Shown in pieces: positions 52,288 through 60,851 of a stretch of DNA of 64,000 bases (positions are counted from its first letter, which is position 1; each line of letters begins with the position of its first letter). Position numbers and translations under genes: made by a program. Under the pieces are notes generated by a model that saw nothing but the letters and a program-made list of their open reading frames with translations, made no database searches and was not told the DNA's origin. The DNA is from Pseudomonas sp. (GTDB lineage: Bacteria > Pseudomonadota > Gammaproteobacteria > Pseudomonadales > Pseudomonadaceae), in contig NZ_JAQGNX010000089.1 in NCBI RefSeq assembly GCF_028293835.1, forward strand, positions 1 to 64,000, given 5' to 3'.

Positions 52288-53903
52288 CAGCGTGTCGCTC
52301 CTTCGGTTCTGCCGGTCATGAGTTCAGCGGCGCGCATGGCAACGGCCATGGCCGGGGCGTTGGTGTTGCCAGACGGCAGGGTCGGCATCACCGAGGTGTC
52401 GACTACGCGCAAGCCTTCCACACCACGTACCTTCAGGTTCAGATCGACCACCGAGGCCGGGTCGGCACCCATGCGGCAGGTGCCGGAAACGTGAAAGGCG
52501 GTTTGGCCGAAACGGCGCACGGCTGCAAGGATTTGCTCGTCGCTTTGCGCGTCGCTGCCGGGAGTGAGTTCTTTGACGATGAACGGTTTGAGCGCGGGTT
52601 GCGCAGCCAGTTGCCGGAACCAACGGACCAGCGCAACACCGGCAATGCGATCAACTTCGGAGCTCAGGTAATTGGCATCGATAAGCGGCGCCACAGAGGG
52701 GTCTTTGGACTGAATCCGGATTTCACCCTGGCTTTCGGGGTGCAAAAAGTAGCCGCCGAGAGTCAGGCCCGGCTCTTTGTCGATCATCACTTTGTTGCCG
52801 TCGCCGAGCATCGAGTACAAGCTCACGCCGATTTGCGCGTCGGGACGCTCCAGGCCCTTGCGGGTTTTGACGAAACCACCGGCCTCGTGGGCGGCGTGGG
52901 TCATAGGGCCTTTCTTGCTGATGAAATAACGCAGTACCGAGCGCAACAACCCGAAGCCGGAAAAACAGTGATTGAAGCTGCCTCGGGTAACCCGGTACTG
53001 CATGGCGATGTACAGGTGCTCACGCAAGTTGCGTCCGACATTAGGCGAATCGCTGACCACTTTAATGTCCAGCGAACGCAGCAGATCGCCTGGACCGACG
53101 CCCGACAGTTGCAGCAATTTCGGGCTCTCGATCGCCCCGGCGCACAGTACGGCTTCACGACCGATACCTACCGTGCTCTGACCCGACGCATCGCGAAGCT
53201 GAAGCGCCACGGCTCGACCTGACTTGAACTCGATGCGCTCCACTGTGGTAGCGGTGAGCACGGTAAGGTTGAGGCGCTGGCGCACCGGGTCGAGAAAGGC
53301 TTTAGCCGCACTAAAGCGTTGTCCGCCCCACGTGGTCTGCGGTTGATAGCCGAAGCCGCCGTGCTTCACCGAGTCAACGTGATTGGTGTCAGCGACTTTG
53401 ACCGTTCCGAGCTCAGCGGCGGCGGCAATCACCGCGTCGCATAATTCATCGCCGGAAGGATGCACGCTGACTTTCAGCGGGCCACCCACGCCGCGCCACT
53501 GGGCAGCACCTAACTGGTGGTCTTCGAGGGCGACAAACTGCCGGCCAATGTCTTTCCAGCCCCAGCCGCTGCACCCATTGGCTTCCCAGGCGTCGTAATC
53601 AGCCGGAGCGCCACGCACATAGACCATGCCGTTGACGGAACTGGAGCCGCCGAGGGTTCTGCCCTTGAGCCAAAGTTCGTCACCGAGACCTTTGCCGCGG
53701 GAGGCCTGATAGTCCCAGACATGGGGATTGCCCCGCGCCAGCAGCTTGCCAATGCCACGGGGCATGGCGATCATGGCGCTGCTGTCTTCCGGGCCGCTTT
53801 CGATCAGCAGCACCGACACGCTGGAATCATCGGACAGTCGGTTTGCCATTACACAGCCGCAAGAGCCTGCGCCGACAATGATGTAGTCGTAGGATTTGTG
53901 CAT
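52287..53903 (-). CDS. GMC-family alcohol dehydrogenase (second)
   Basis: A 538-residue FAD enzyme of the GMC family. FAD motif YDYIIVGAGSCGCVMANRLS, then GRTLGGSSSVNGMVYVRG, the second signature LCAGAIESPKLLQLSGVGP and FHVSGTCRMG with the catalytic His. It is the first gene of a GMC-ALDH-DUF1302-DUF1329 operon and diverges from the TetR gene. It shares the GMC role with the copy at 36527 but is not a recent duplicate by eye. Confidence 0.92.
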   Translation of the reverse strand: MHKSYDYIIVGAGSCGCVMANRLSDDSSVSVLLIESGPEDSSAMIAMPRGIGKLLARGNPHVWDYQASRGKGLGDELWLKGRTLGGSSSVNGMVYVRGAPADYDAWEANGCSGWGWKDIGRQFVALEDHQLGAAQWRGVGGPLKVSVHPSGDELCDAVIAAAAELGTVKVADTNHVDSVKHGGFGYQPQTTWGGQRFSAAKAFLDPVRQRLNLTVLTATTVERIEFKSGRAVALQLRDASGQSTVGIGREAVLCAGAIESPKLLQLSGVGPGDLLRSLDIKVVSDSPNVGRNLREHLYIAMQYRVTRGSFNHCFSGFGLLRSVLRYFISKKGPMTHAAHEAGGFVKTRKGLERPDAQIGVSLYSMLGDGNKVMIDKEPGLTLGGYFLHPESQGEIRIQSKDPSVAPLIDANYLSSEVDRIAGVALVRWFRQLAAQPALKPFIVKELTPGSDAQSDEQILAAVRRFGQTAFHVSGTCRMGADPASVVDLNLKVRGVEGLRVVDTSVMPTLPSGNTNAPAMAVAMRAAELMTGRTEGATR

Positions 53904-54294
53904 TTTTATTGTTCAGCTCTGCAGGAAAACGATTCCGAGTGGGTGTTCAGCAACGCTGAGAAAAAGCCGCCGTGGCACATGGGCGGACTGACGAAAGCGA
54001 GCGGACAAATGCATGAGGTTGTGCCGTGTTGATCAGGATTCATTGTTATTTTTCCCGTCTCTGTACTGGACAGAGCGGACTCTAAAACCGTCGCTGCACA
54101 TCCACAACGGACAGATATCGCGATCTGTTCGGTATGGCTGGAAATCGAGTTGTTGAACAGTGCTGAACACCGCTGCTTGCTTGCTCCGTGGGGCTGTGAC
54201 AGTCTTGGCGAAGATTGTTAAAACATTAATCACAAAACTGTTTAACAACCATCACAAAAAGAAATTCACCAAGCCTCTCACGTAGAGATTCCGG
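53904..54294. promoter_or_regulatory. 391-bp divergent promoter region (GMC / TetR) with an operator-like inverted repeat
   Basis: No gene seen. TTGTTAAA (54215-54222) and TTTAACAA (54241-54248) form a perfect 8-bp inverted repeat, 18 bp apart, about 46 bp before the TetR start. The region is AT-rich there (AAAACATTAATCAC). A TetR dimer or pair of dimers could bind and repress both divergent genes. Confidence 0.55.
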
Positions 54295-54915
54295 ATGAAT
54301 CAGCACATTCCAACCGTTGCCGACTGGCCCCATGAGTCGGATGTCAGCGGCGACCGACATGCCTTGCGCGCGCAACGCACCCGCGAGCTAATGCTGGTGA
54401 CCATGTATCACTTGGCCCTGGAGAAGGATTACTGCGACATCACCGTGCAGGATCTTCTCGACCGATCAGGTGTTGCACGGTCGACCTTCTATACCCATTT
54501 TCGCGATAAAGAAGACCTTCTGGTCGCCGGCTACGGGGTCATGGGGGCGCCCGCGATAAAACTCACTAACGTAGCGGATCGAGAACAAGTGGTTCTGGAC
54601 GTCTGCGGCTGGTTGTTCGTAGCGACCGAACAACACGCCGCATTAACGACGTCGTTGATGGGCGGGACGTCGCGGGAAATAGTCCTGGCACACCTTGAAA
54701 ACATGCTCGTGGTTCAGGTTCGTGAGCATATGAAAAAGCACAACGCCTACGACACCAACGGCCTGCGTGGCGAGATCGCTGTGCGCAGCCTGGTGGGCGG
54801 GCTGCTTGCACTGTGGCTATGGTGGGTACGCCACGACTATCCCTGCGCGGCGCTGGGGCTTAGTGAAACCTTCAATGCGTTGATGAGCCAAGGCATCTGG
54901 CCCATCAGCGCCTGA
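54295..54915 (+). CDS. TetR-family regulator
   Basis: A 206-residue TetR protein. The HTH is about residues 43-70 (ITVQDLLDRSGVARSTFYTHF). The C-terminal domain is helical with LVGGLLALWLWWVRHDYP near the end, as in TetR_C dimerisation domains. It diverges from the second GMC operon and is its probable repressor. ATG 54295 gives the usual length with a 26-residue N-terminal tail. Confidence 0.9.
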   Translation: MNQHIPTVADWPHESDVSGDRHALRAQRTRELMLVTMYHLALEKDYCDITVQDLLDRSGVARSTFYTHFRDKEDLLVAGYGVMGAPAIKLTNVADREQVVLDVCGWLFVATEQHAALTTSLMGGTSREIVLAHLENMLVVQVREHMKKHNAYDTNGLRGEIAVRSLVGGLLALWLWWVRHDYPCAALGLSETFNALMSQGIWPISA

Positions 54916-54982
54916 TGCTCGGTTAAGGCGACCGCTTTATAAACGCGAGGCTAAAGGCGTTGTTGCGCTTGAATCGTCAGGA

Positions 54983-57013
54983 TCAAACACGAAACGCCCC
55001 GATTAGATGTTTCAGTTCAGCTATCTGGACAGTCAACTGACCGCTGGCACGTTCAGTCTGATGGGCTCCGGAGGCAGTACGCTCACCCGCCTGATTGATC
55101 GCGATGATGTTGCGGTCGATATTCTGAGCGACCGTCATCTGCTGCTCGGCAGCGGTTGCGATTCGCTGGTTCTGGTCGACGATTTGCCCGACGGCATCAA
55201 GTATATTCACCAGCGCTTTCTGAACCTGCCCTGATTGGCCCACCGCGCCGTTGGCGGTGTGATGACTCAGTCCCATAGCCGTTACTGCAGCCCCTACGCC
55301 GTTTTGCAGAACCTTGATCGTCTGTTGAATCTCGTCGGTGGATTGTCGGGTTCGTTGGGCCAGCGTCCGTACCTCATCAGCAACAACGGCAAATCCCCGG
55401 CCCTGCTCGCCAGCCCGAGCGGCTTCGATCGCCGCATTAAGCGCCAGTAAATTGGTTTGCTCGGCGATACTTTTGATTACGTCCAGGACTGTGCTGATCG
55501 ACGCGCTGTCATTTGCCAGTTGGTTGATTACAGCAACCGAGCGCTCTATTTCCTCGGCCAGTCGCGTGATGCTTTCTTGCTGCGAATCCAGCAGCCCGCG
55601 GCCACTGGCGGTTTCCAGATTGACATTCCGTGCGCTGGCGACTGCAGCGACTGCGCTGTGAGCAACTTCTTGAGCCGTTTCAGTCATTTGATTCATTGCG
55701 GCAGCGACCTGTTCAATCTGACCCCGCTGGTCAGTAACGGCCACGCTGCTTTGCGCCGACACCGTCTCTACCTGGCCTGCCTGAAGCTGAACCTCGCCCA
55801 CGGTGCTACCCACTTTTTCGATCAAGTCATGGATCTTCTGCACGGTGGTATTGAACGCCAGGCCAAGGTCGCCCAGCTCATCGCGGCTTTGTGCATGGAA
55901 GCTGACGGTCATGTCGCCTGTAGCGACTTTGTCCATCATCTGTCGAAGACTGCCCAACGTGCTGCGGGTCGCGATATAAAATGCCGCATACAAATAAAAG
56001 ATCGTCACGAACATCAAGGCGAGGGCGGCACTCAATGTCAGCATGCTGTTGCGTTTTTGCGCCAGGCGGTCCCGCAATTCATCGTCGAGCACGTGCAGAG
56101 TGGCCTCGTTCAGTCCATAGGTTTGTGCCATCAGCTCGCTAGTCTGGTCATAAAACTGGTGCCATGGCATCTCGAGCGGGTCGGCCATTACCACATTTTT
56201 TTCGAACAACATTGCACCTTGTTTAAGGGACGTCCGACTGGTCGAGGCCAGTGCCTGTAACTGCTGGTTGGCGCCTGGGCTGGCAAGCATTGCTTCGTCC
56301 AGCCTTAGGCCATAGTCCGCGTCCAGTTTGTCCAAGGCATTGAGCAGGATGTCGAACTTCACGTTGGCGGTGGTATTCAATATATTCTGCGCTAATGAGT
56401 AAGTCCCCATTGAGCGACCTTGACCCAGCAATGACGTCACCTGCGGCGTAACGGTGTTGACCAGATCGATAAGCTGACGAACTTCAGGTTCATCATCCTG
56501 GCTTAGCCCTGCCTGGCTGGCGATGATCCGGCAAAACAGTTGAGCATCGGCCAGCATTCTTTCGATTAGCAGGCTTTTGTTCTGCAACGACGGGGCAGTC
56601 TGCTGAGCTTTGAACTCCTTGACCATTTGGTCGCGTTTGGCATTGAACGTGGCAATCTGGTCGTTATCGAGGCTGACCGCTGTCAGCCGTTGCAATGTGC
56701 TCATCACCTGTTGTTCAAGCGTGGCGATGCGAGACTCCAAGTCATCGTTCTTGCCGGAAGGCCCTAGTACCGCGTTGATTTCGGCCAGGTTGCTCAGCGC
56801 TTCCAGGTCCCTTCGCAGATTCAAGCTGGTGCCCAGGAGATCAAGGCTCTTCAGCTCGATCTGCGTGGCCATGTACTGGTGGTATGAGTCGCTGACCAGG
56901 TACACGTTGGTGCCCAGCATGGGCAGGAAAAAAAGCATGCTCATGAGACCAAACTTCATGGCGAAGCTCAGGCGGTTCATCAGTGCAATTGCCGGATACA
57001 TCAGGGTCTTCAT
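54983..57013 (-). CDS. Methyl-accepting chemotaxis protein
   Basis: A 676-residue chemoreceptor. TM1 is at about residues 20-40 ([19 protein letters not shown]), then a mostly helical periplasmic sensor domain of about 285 residues, TM2 near 328-350, HAMP ([21 protein letters not shown]) and the signalling domain with the highly conserved hairpin tip [20 protein letters not shown]. No C-terminal NWETF-type CheR tether. The large helical sensor resembles the bimodular HBM type. The nearby pyridine operon may hint at its ligand, but the gene is transcribed apart from it. Confidence 0.92.
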   Translation of the reverse strand: MKTLMYPAIALMNRLSFAMKFGLMSMLFFLPMLGTNVYLVSDSYHQYMATQIELKSLDLLGTSLNLRRDLEALSNLAEINAVLGPSGKNDDLESRIATLEQQVMSTLQRLTAVSLDNDQIATFNAKRDQMVKEFKAQQTAPSLQNKSLLIERMLADAQLFCRIIASQAGLSQDDEPEVRQLIDLVNTVTPQVTSLLGQGRSMGTYSLAQNILNTTANVKFDILLNALDKLDADYGLRLDEAMLASPGANQQLQALASTSRTSLKQGAMLFEKNVVMADPLEMPWHQFYDQTSELMAQTYGLNEATLHVLDDELRDRLAQKRNSMLTLSAALALMFVTIFYLYAAFYIATRSTLGSLRQMMDKVATGDMTVSFHAQSRDELGDLGLAFNTTVQKIHDLIEKVGSTVGEVQLQAGQVETVSAQSSVAVTDQRGQIEQVAAAMNQMTETAQEVAHSAVAAVASARNVNLETASGRGLLDSQQESITRLAEEIERSVAVINQLANDSASISTVLDVIKSIAEQTNLLALNAAIEAARAGEQGRGFAVVADEVRTLAQRTRQSTDEIQQTIKVLQNGVGAAVTAMGLSHHTANGAVGQSGQVQKALVNILDAVGQIVDQNQRIATAAEQQMTVAQNIDRNIIAINQAGERTASGAHQTERASGQLTVQIAELKHLIGAFRV

Positions 57014-57426
57014 TGAACTCTGTCCTTTTTATTTTTATTTTTTGAAGCGCCGCAGTCGAAATCGATGAGCCATGCCATATTCAGGCAGACGTTCACATTA
57101 GTTATTCTTCATTGAGAATACTAGTCTGCATAAGAAATTGTGTGATTCGTCGGACTGACGGGGACGGTGTGTATGTGGGTAGACAGCAAGGCTGTTGGAG
57201 AGTCTTAGAGATAAGAAGGGCTAAGAATAAGCTTCTTGGAAGGAACACGATGGTCATGAGAGCCAAAAACGCAGTCTAACCAACCATAACCATACGTTGC
57301 CCCCACCTTCAACACTCCACACGTTGACCGTCCCCCCGACACCCTGGAACTGTAAGGAAGGTAATCACACGATGAGCGTCGAGGCGCGGACAGGTCCGTC
57401 AGATAAGCATCAGGACAATGGAATAC
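57014..57426. other. 413-bp intergenic region with an inverted repeat and a tiny ORF
   Basis: Most is the MCP leader. TATTCT-TCATTG-AGAATA at 57103-57120 is a perfect inverted repeat flanked by further partial symmetry (TAGT/CTAG). At 57372-57440 on the plus strand a 22-codon ORF (MSVEARTGPSDKHQ...) follows AAGGAAGG; it overlaps the 3' end of the TetR gene. It may be chance or a gene remnant. No known RNA was recognised. Confidence 0.5.
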
Positions 57427-58140
57427 TCATTTGGAGTTAATTGAGGGCGCCTGCAAACCTGCGGTAACGAACGCGCTCATCTGCTCCAGCACTTCCTGAG
57501 AATCCTCAGGATTGCACACCCCACCGGCCAATTCTTCCAGACGATGGGTATCAGAGAAGGCATACATATAAGCACCGACCATCAGGGTGACCCGCCAATA
57601 GGCTTCGCATTCGGTAATGTGCGGCAGCACTTCGCGAAAGGCCTCGACATAGGCTTTGGTGGAGGCGTTATAAGCCTCGTTTCGCAGTTTGTAGGAAACT
57701 TCTGGTGGCTCGGTATGCAAGCGTGCCTGCAGACGAATGAACGCGCGCCCCGCCTTGGTTTCGCGTAATACCAGGGTCGGACTGAGGAAGGCCAGAACGA
57801 TGTTCTTCACATCGTATTGGCCGGACTGTTTGAGTTCATGGAGCCGATCAAGTCGTTCGTCGGAGATCTTGCTTCCGCGCCGCAAGAACACTTGTTCGAA
57901 CAGGCCAAACTTGGAGCCGAAGTAATAATTGATGAGCGCCTGCGTGACCTTGGCCGCTTCCGCCACTTCGCGAAGCGTTGTGCCGGCATAGCCATGGTCC
58001 GCGAAGATTATTTCAGCCGCGTCCAGAATCTCGTCCCGGACATTGCTTAACCCTTCAGGCCGCCCCGGCTTGTTTTTGTTGGCTGGCTCGCGCCGCTTGT
58101 TCGGTACGCCACGTCGGCCGCTGATATTTACGCTGTCCAT
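57427..58140 (-). CDS. TetR-family regulator of the pyridine operon (NicS-like)
   Basis: A 237-residue TetR protein with a basic N-terminal tail (NKRREPANKNKPGRPEG), HTH about residues 55-80 (TTLREVAEAAKVTQALINYYFGSK) and a helical ligand domain. NicS of P. putida, the nicotinate regulator, has this layout. It is the last gene of the minus-strand operon, 94 bp after nicF; GACGCC (58158-58163) and GGCGTC (58189-58194) in that gap form a weak inverted repeat. It may repress the operon until a hydroxypyridine is present. Confidence 0.85.
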   Translation of the reverse strand: MDSVNISGRRGVPNKRREPANKNKPGRPEGLSNVRDEILDAAEIIFADHGYAGTTLREVAEAAKVTQALINYYFGSKFGLFEQVFLRRGSKISDERLDRLHELKQSGQYDVKNIVLAFLSPTLVLRETKAGRAFIRLQARLHTEPPEVSYKLRNEAYNASTKAYVEAFREVLPHITECEAYWRVTLMVGAYMYAFSDTHRLEELAGGVCNPEDSQEVLEQMSAFVTAGLQAPSINSK

Positions 58141-58234
58141 GTTGCCTCAATTTATTAGACGCCATACATCCTTACGGTGCAGCGATGAGGCGTCGAATGA
58201 TATCACCACGGCTCAATGAGTCATTGCCGATGCG

Positions 58235-58855
58235 TTAACTATCAAGATCTTTCAAGAACGCGTCGAACCTCAATACATCGCCGTTTTTCTGGCTCATGTC
58301 GAAGAGATTGGCTTCATGGGGTGCCAAGGCGCGGTCGCCCACGCAGTCTTCCAGGATCACCGGCCGAAACCCGTAAGACATGGCATCCACCACGCTGGCA
58401 CGCACGCAGCCGCTGGTGGTGCAACCAGCGACCAGCAAGGTTTGTACGCCGTGCTGGGTGAGCCAGGACGAAAGTCCCGTGCCGAAGAATGCCGAGGGTA
58501 CGGTTTTGCGCACCACCAATTCGCCCTCGGCCGGTTCCAGTTGCGCGACGATGGCGCTGTTGGGGTGCTGCTCCTTGAGCGTGAGCATCCCAGGAATCTT
58601 CAGGGCAAAAATATTGCAGTCGCTGTCGTTGTCGGCATAAACGATGCGGCTATGCGCCACCGGCCAGCCGCGCTTGCGTGCTTGTGCCAGCACGGGAATC
58701 GTCGCCGCGATGGCAGCGGGAATATTGCCGCCGCCGAAAACCGCTGGATCGGCGAAGCCGTTCACGAAATCAATAATCAACAGCCCTATCTGGCCCTGGA
58801 CACCCAGTCGGGCACCAAAGCCCTGGCGTTGGTAAATCGCTTCGTCGCGTTGCAT
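58235..58855 (-). CDS. nicF: Maleamate amidohydrolase
   Basis: A 206-residue isochorismatase-family amidase. The catalytic triad is readable: Asp29 in LLIIDF, Lys117 in VVRKTVPSAF and Cys150 in TTSGCVRASVVDA. N-carbamoylsarcosine-like amidases and NicF share this pattern. In the 2,5-dihydroxypyridine route NicF turns maleamate into maleate and ammonia. Placing beside nicX and nicD makes this role likely rather than another amide. It follows nicX by 81 bp. Confidence 0.88.
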   Translation of the reverse strand: MQRDEAIYQRQGFGARLGVQGQIGLLIIDFVNGFADPAVFGGGNIPAAIAATIPVLAQARKRGWPVAHSRIVYADNDSDCNIFALKIPGMLTLKEQHPNSAIVAQLEPAEGELVVRKTVPSAFFGTGLSSWLTQHGVQTLLVAGCTTSGCVRASVVDAMSYGFRPVILEDCVGDRALAPHEANLFDMSQKNGDVLRFDAFLKDLDS

Positions 58856-58936
58856 GGTTACGTTCCTTGTGGCTGAGTTGGTGAAAACGGAATCTGTAAA
58901 AACTGTCCTGGATACGGCCCGTACCCACGGCGATGT

Positions 58937-59977
58937 CTACGCCGGATTGCCGATTACCTTGCCGTCGCGCACCACTACGTTGTCATCCAGGCTGACCGTG
59001 CAATTGCGCAGCGGGATGTCGATATGGCACGCCGTGACCCGATCACCGCCGGCTTCGTTGTTCGGACCCATGGAGAACAGAAAGTTGCCCTCGAAGGCGC
59101 GAGCGTCCATGCCGATGGTGGCTTCGCGATCGTAAAGCGAGAGCGTCGACCAGCGGGCCCGTTTTTGCAGACCCCAACCGATGTGGGACAGTGCGTAGGC
59201 TTGGGGGTCGTCGAATGCATCCATGTAGTCTTTAAGCAATTCGGCGTCCAGACCGCCTTCGATAGCGCTCACGAACCCGTCTGTCACCGTCAAAGTGACG
59301 GGGTCGTTCAAGTAGCATTTCTGCGGCAAGAGGATGTCGCCCTTATCCAGCACGATACGGCCGTTCGCCGCGCCTTCATTGGGCCAGGTAAGGATGAAGC
59401 CGCTCGGCCAATGGTCCCAGCGACCGGGCTCGTCGACAAAGCCGTACTCCTTGATAGCGGGGTATTGCCCCAATGGGCAGCGTAGGTCGGTTCCGGCCGC
59501 CGAGGTGATGTGCATTTCCCTGGCACCTTCGAGCTGAGCGGCGGCACGGATGACCCGAGCACGGTCAGCCTCGGTGGGCACCATCCGCACCAGCACTTCC
59601 GGTGGCTCAACGGCGAGCAGGATCTTTGTCCCGGATTCAAGAATTTCGTGCTGTTCGGGGGAGAACAACAGCGTCATCAAGTCCAGCACCAGATCGCTTT
59701 CCTTGAGTGCAGCGATGGCCGCTCGGTTGCCTGTCAGCGGGGTCGTGCCCAGGTACGCCAGACTGTCGCGGCTATGAGATTTTTCGCCATTGACCGGCGG
59801 CAAATCGAGGCGGTTGACCCGCGCATCGAGGCTGCTTGCCGCGATGATGGCGGTGCGCAGGGTTTGCGGATGGGTGGTGTCGCTGGTCAGCACGGTAACA
59901 ATGTCACCGGCCTTGAGCCTGGAAAGGGTCAAGACCTGTTTCCAGGCGTTGATCAGATCAATATCGCTAATAGCCAT
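58937..59977 (-). CDS. nicX: 2,5-dihydroxypyridine 5,6-dioxygenase
   Basis: A 346-residue non-haem iron ring-opening dioxygenase with an M29-peptidase-like fold. The three iron ligands known for P. putida NicX (His265, His318, Asp320) fall at the same numbers here, in LSHIGWG and ACHIDIPLRN; DEPGRWDHWPSGF is also kept. It cleaves 2,5-dihydroxypyridine to N-formylmaleamate. It lies 12 bp after nicD. Confidence 0.95.
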   Translation of the reverse strand: MAISDIDLINAWKQVLTLSRLKAGDIVTVLTSDTTHPQTLRTAIIAASSLDARVNRLDLPPVNGEKSHSRDSLAYLGTTPLTGNRAAIAALKESDLVLDLMTLLFSPEQHEILESGTKILLAVEPPEVLVRMVPTEADRARVIRAAAQLEGAREMHITSAAGTDLRCPLGQYPAIKEYGFVDEPGRWDHWPSGFILTWPNEGAANGRIVLDKGDILLPQKCYLNDPVTLTVTDGFVSAIEGGLDAELLKDYMDAFDDPQAYALSHIGWGLQKRARWSTLSLYDREATIGMDARAFEGNFLFSMGPNNEAGGDRVTACHIDIPLRNCTVSLDDNVVVRDGKVIGNPA

Positions 59978-59989
59978 GTCGTTGTCCTC

Positions 59990-60796
59990 TTACACGGATA
60001 ATCCGAGGGAATCGCCGAACGCCCGATAGAACGCTTCCTCGTTGTCCCACGGAATCATGTGCCCCGCGTCCTCAACGCGGACCACCGTCACGTCGGGCAT
60101 CAGCTGTTGAATTTCGGTGATGTCTTCTGGCAGCAAGACGTTGCCGCGGCTGGCCACCATTAACAGGGTCGGCACGTCGATGTGCGGCAGATCTTGATGA
60201 ATGTCGTCGTTCTGAAAGCCCTCATAACTGGCGACGATGGCGCGTTCATCGCAGGTCGCGAGCCATTCCGCCCGCAGGCGCAGTTGTTCAAGGGTCCAGG
60301 TCGGACAAAAGGTGCGCATGGCGTCAGCGTCCATGCCCTTCAAGGACAAACGGATCGAGTCGACATACCACGGCAAACCGCTCGGGTATTCGCGCCGACC
60401 CGGGCCTGAGACTGGCGGATCGATGAGAACCAGACGCTCCAATGCCTGGGGTTTGAACTGCCGGGCCATGCGGATCGCGATGCGGCCGCCCATGGAGTGA
60501 CCCACCACCGTGTAGCGCTCAAGGCCGATGGCGACGGCGAATGCAGCGACGTCGGCGGCTTGGGCGTCGAGGCTATAGTCCAGCGTCGCCGACGCTTCGG
60601 ACAGGCCGCGCCCGCGAATGTCGAGGACATACACATCACAAGTCCGACCGAGGCGCTCGGCGACGAAGCCCCAGGTCACTGCCGGGCTGGTGATGCCCGG
60701 AATGAGGATCACTGGCAGGCCTTTGCCACCGTAACGCAAGTAGTGCTGGCGTATGCCGTTGGCCTGGACGTTGGCGCCGTAGAGGTAATGGCTCAT
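59990..60796 (-). CDS. nicD: N-formylmaleamate deformylase
   Basis: A 268-residue alpha/beta hydrolase. The nucleophile elbow is GHSMGG with Ser101, acid Asp126 in LVLIDPP and His246 in EDAGHMIPWDN, in line with the triad known for NicD. It removes formate from N-formylmaleamate to give maleamate. It lies between nicC and nicX, order C-D-X-F, so the four steps follow one another. Confidence 0.92.
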   Translation of the reverse strand: MSHYLYGANVQANGIRQHYLRYGGKGLPVILIPGITSPAVTWGFVAERLGRTCDVYVLDIRGRGLSEASATLDYSLDAQAADVAAFAVAIGLERYTVVGHSMGGRIAIRMARQFKPQALERLVLIDPPVSGPGRREYPSGLPWYVDSIRLSLKGMDADAMRTFCPTWTLEQLRLRAEWLATCDERAIVASYEGFQNDDIHQDLPHIDVPTLLMVASRGNVLLPEDITEIQQLMPDVTVVRVEDAGHMIPWDNEEAFYRAFGDSLGLSV

Positions 60797-60851
60797 GTAA
60801 ATCTCCTTGGTCCTTGAGGCGGGTTGCTCTCCCGCCCGTTCAGATCGCTGA

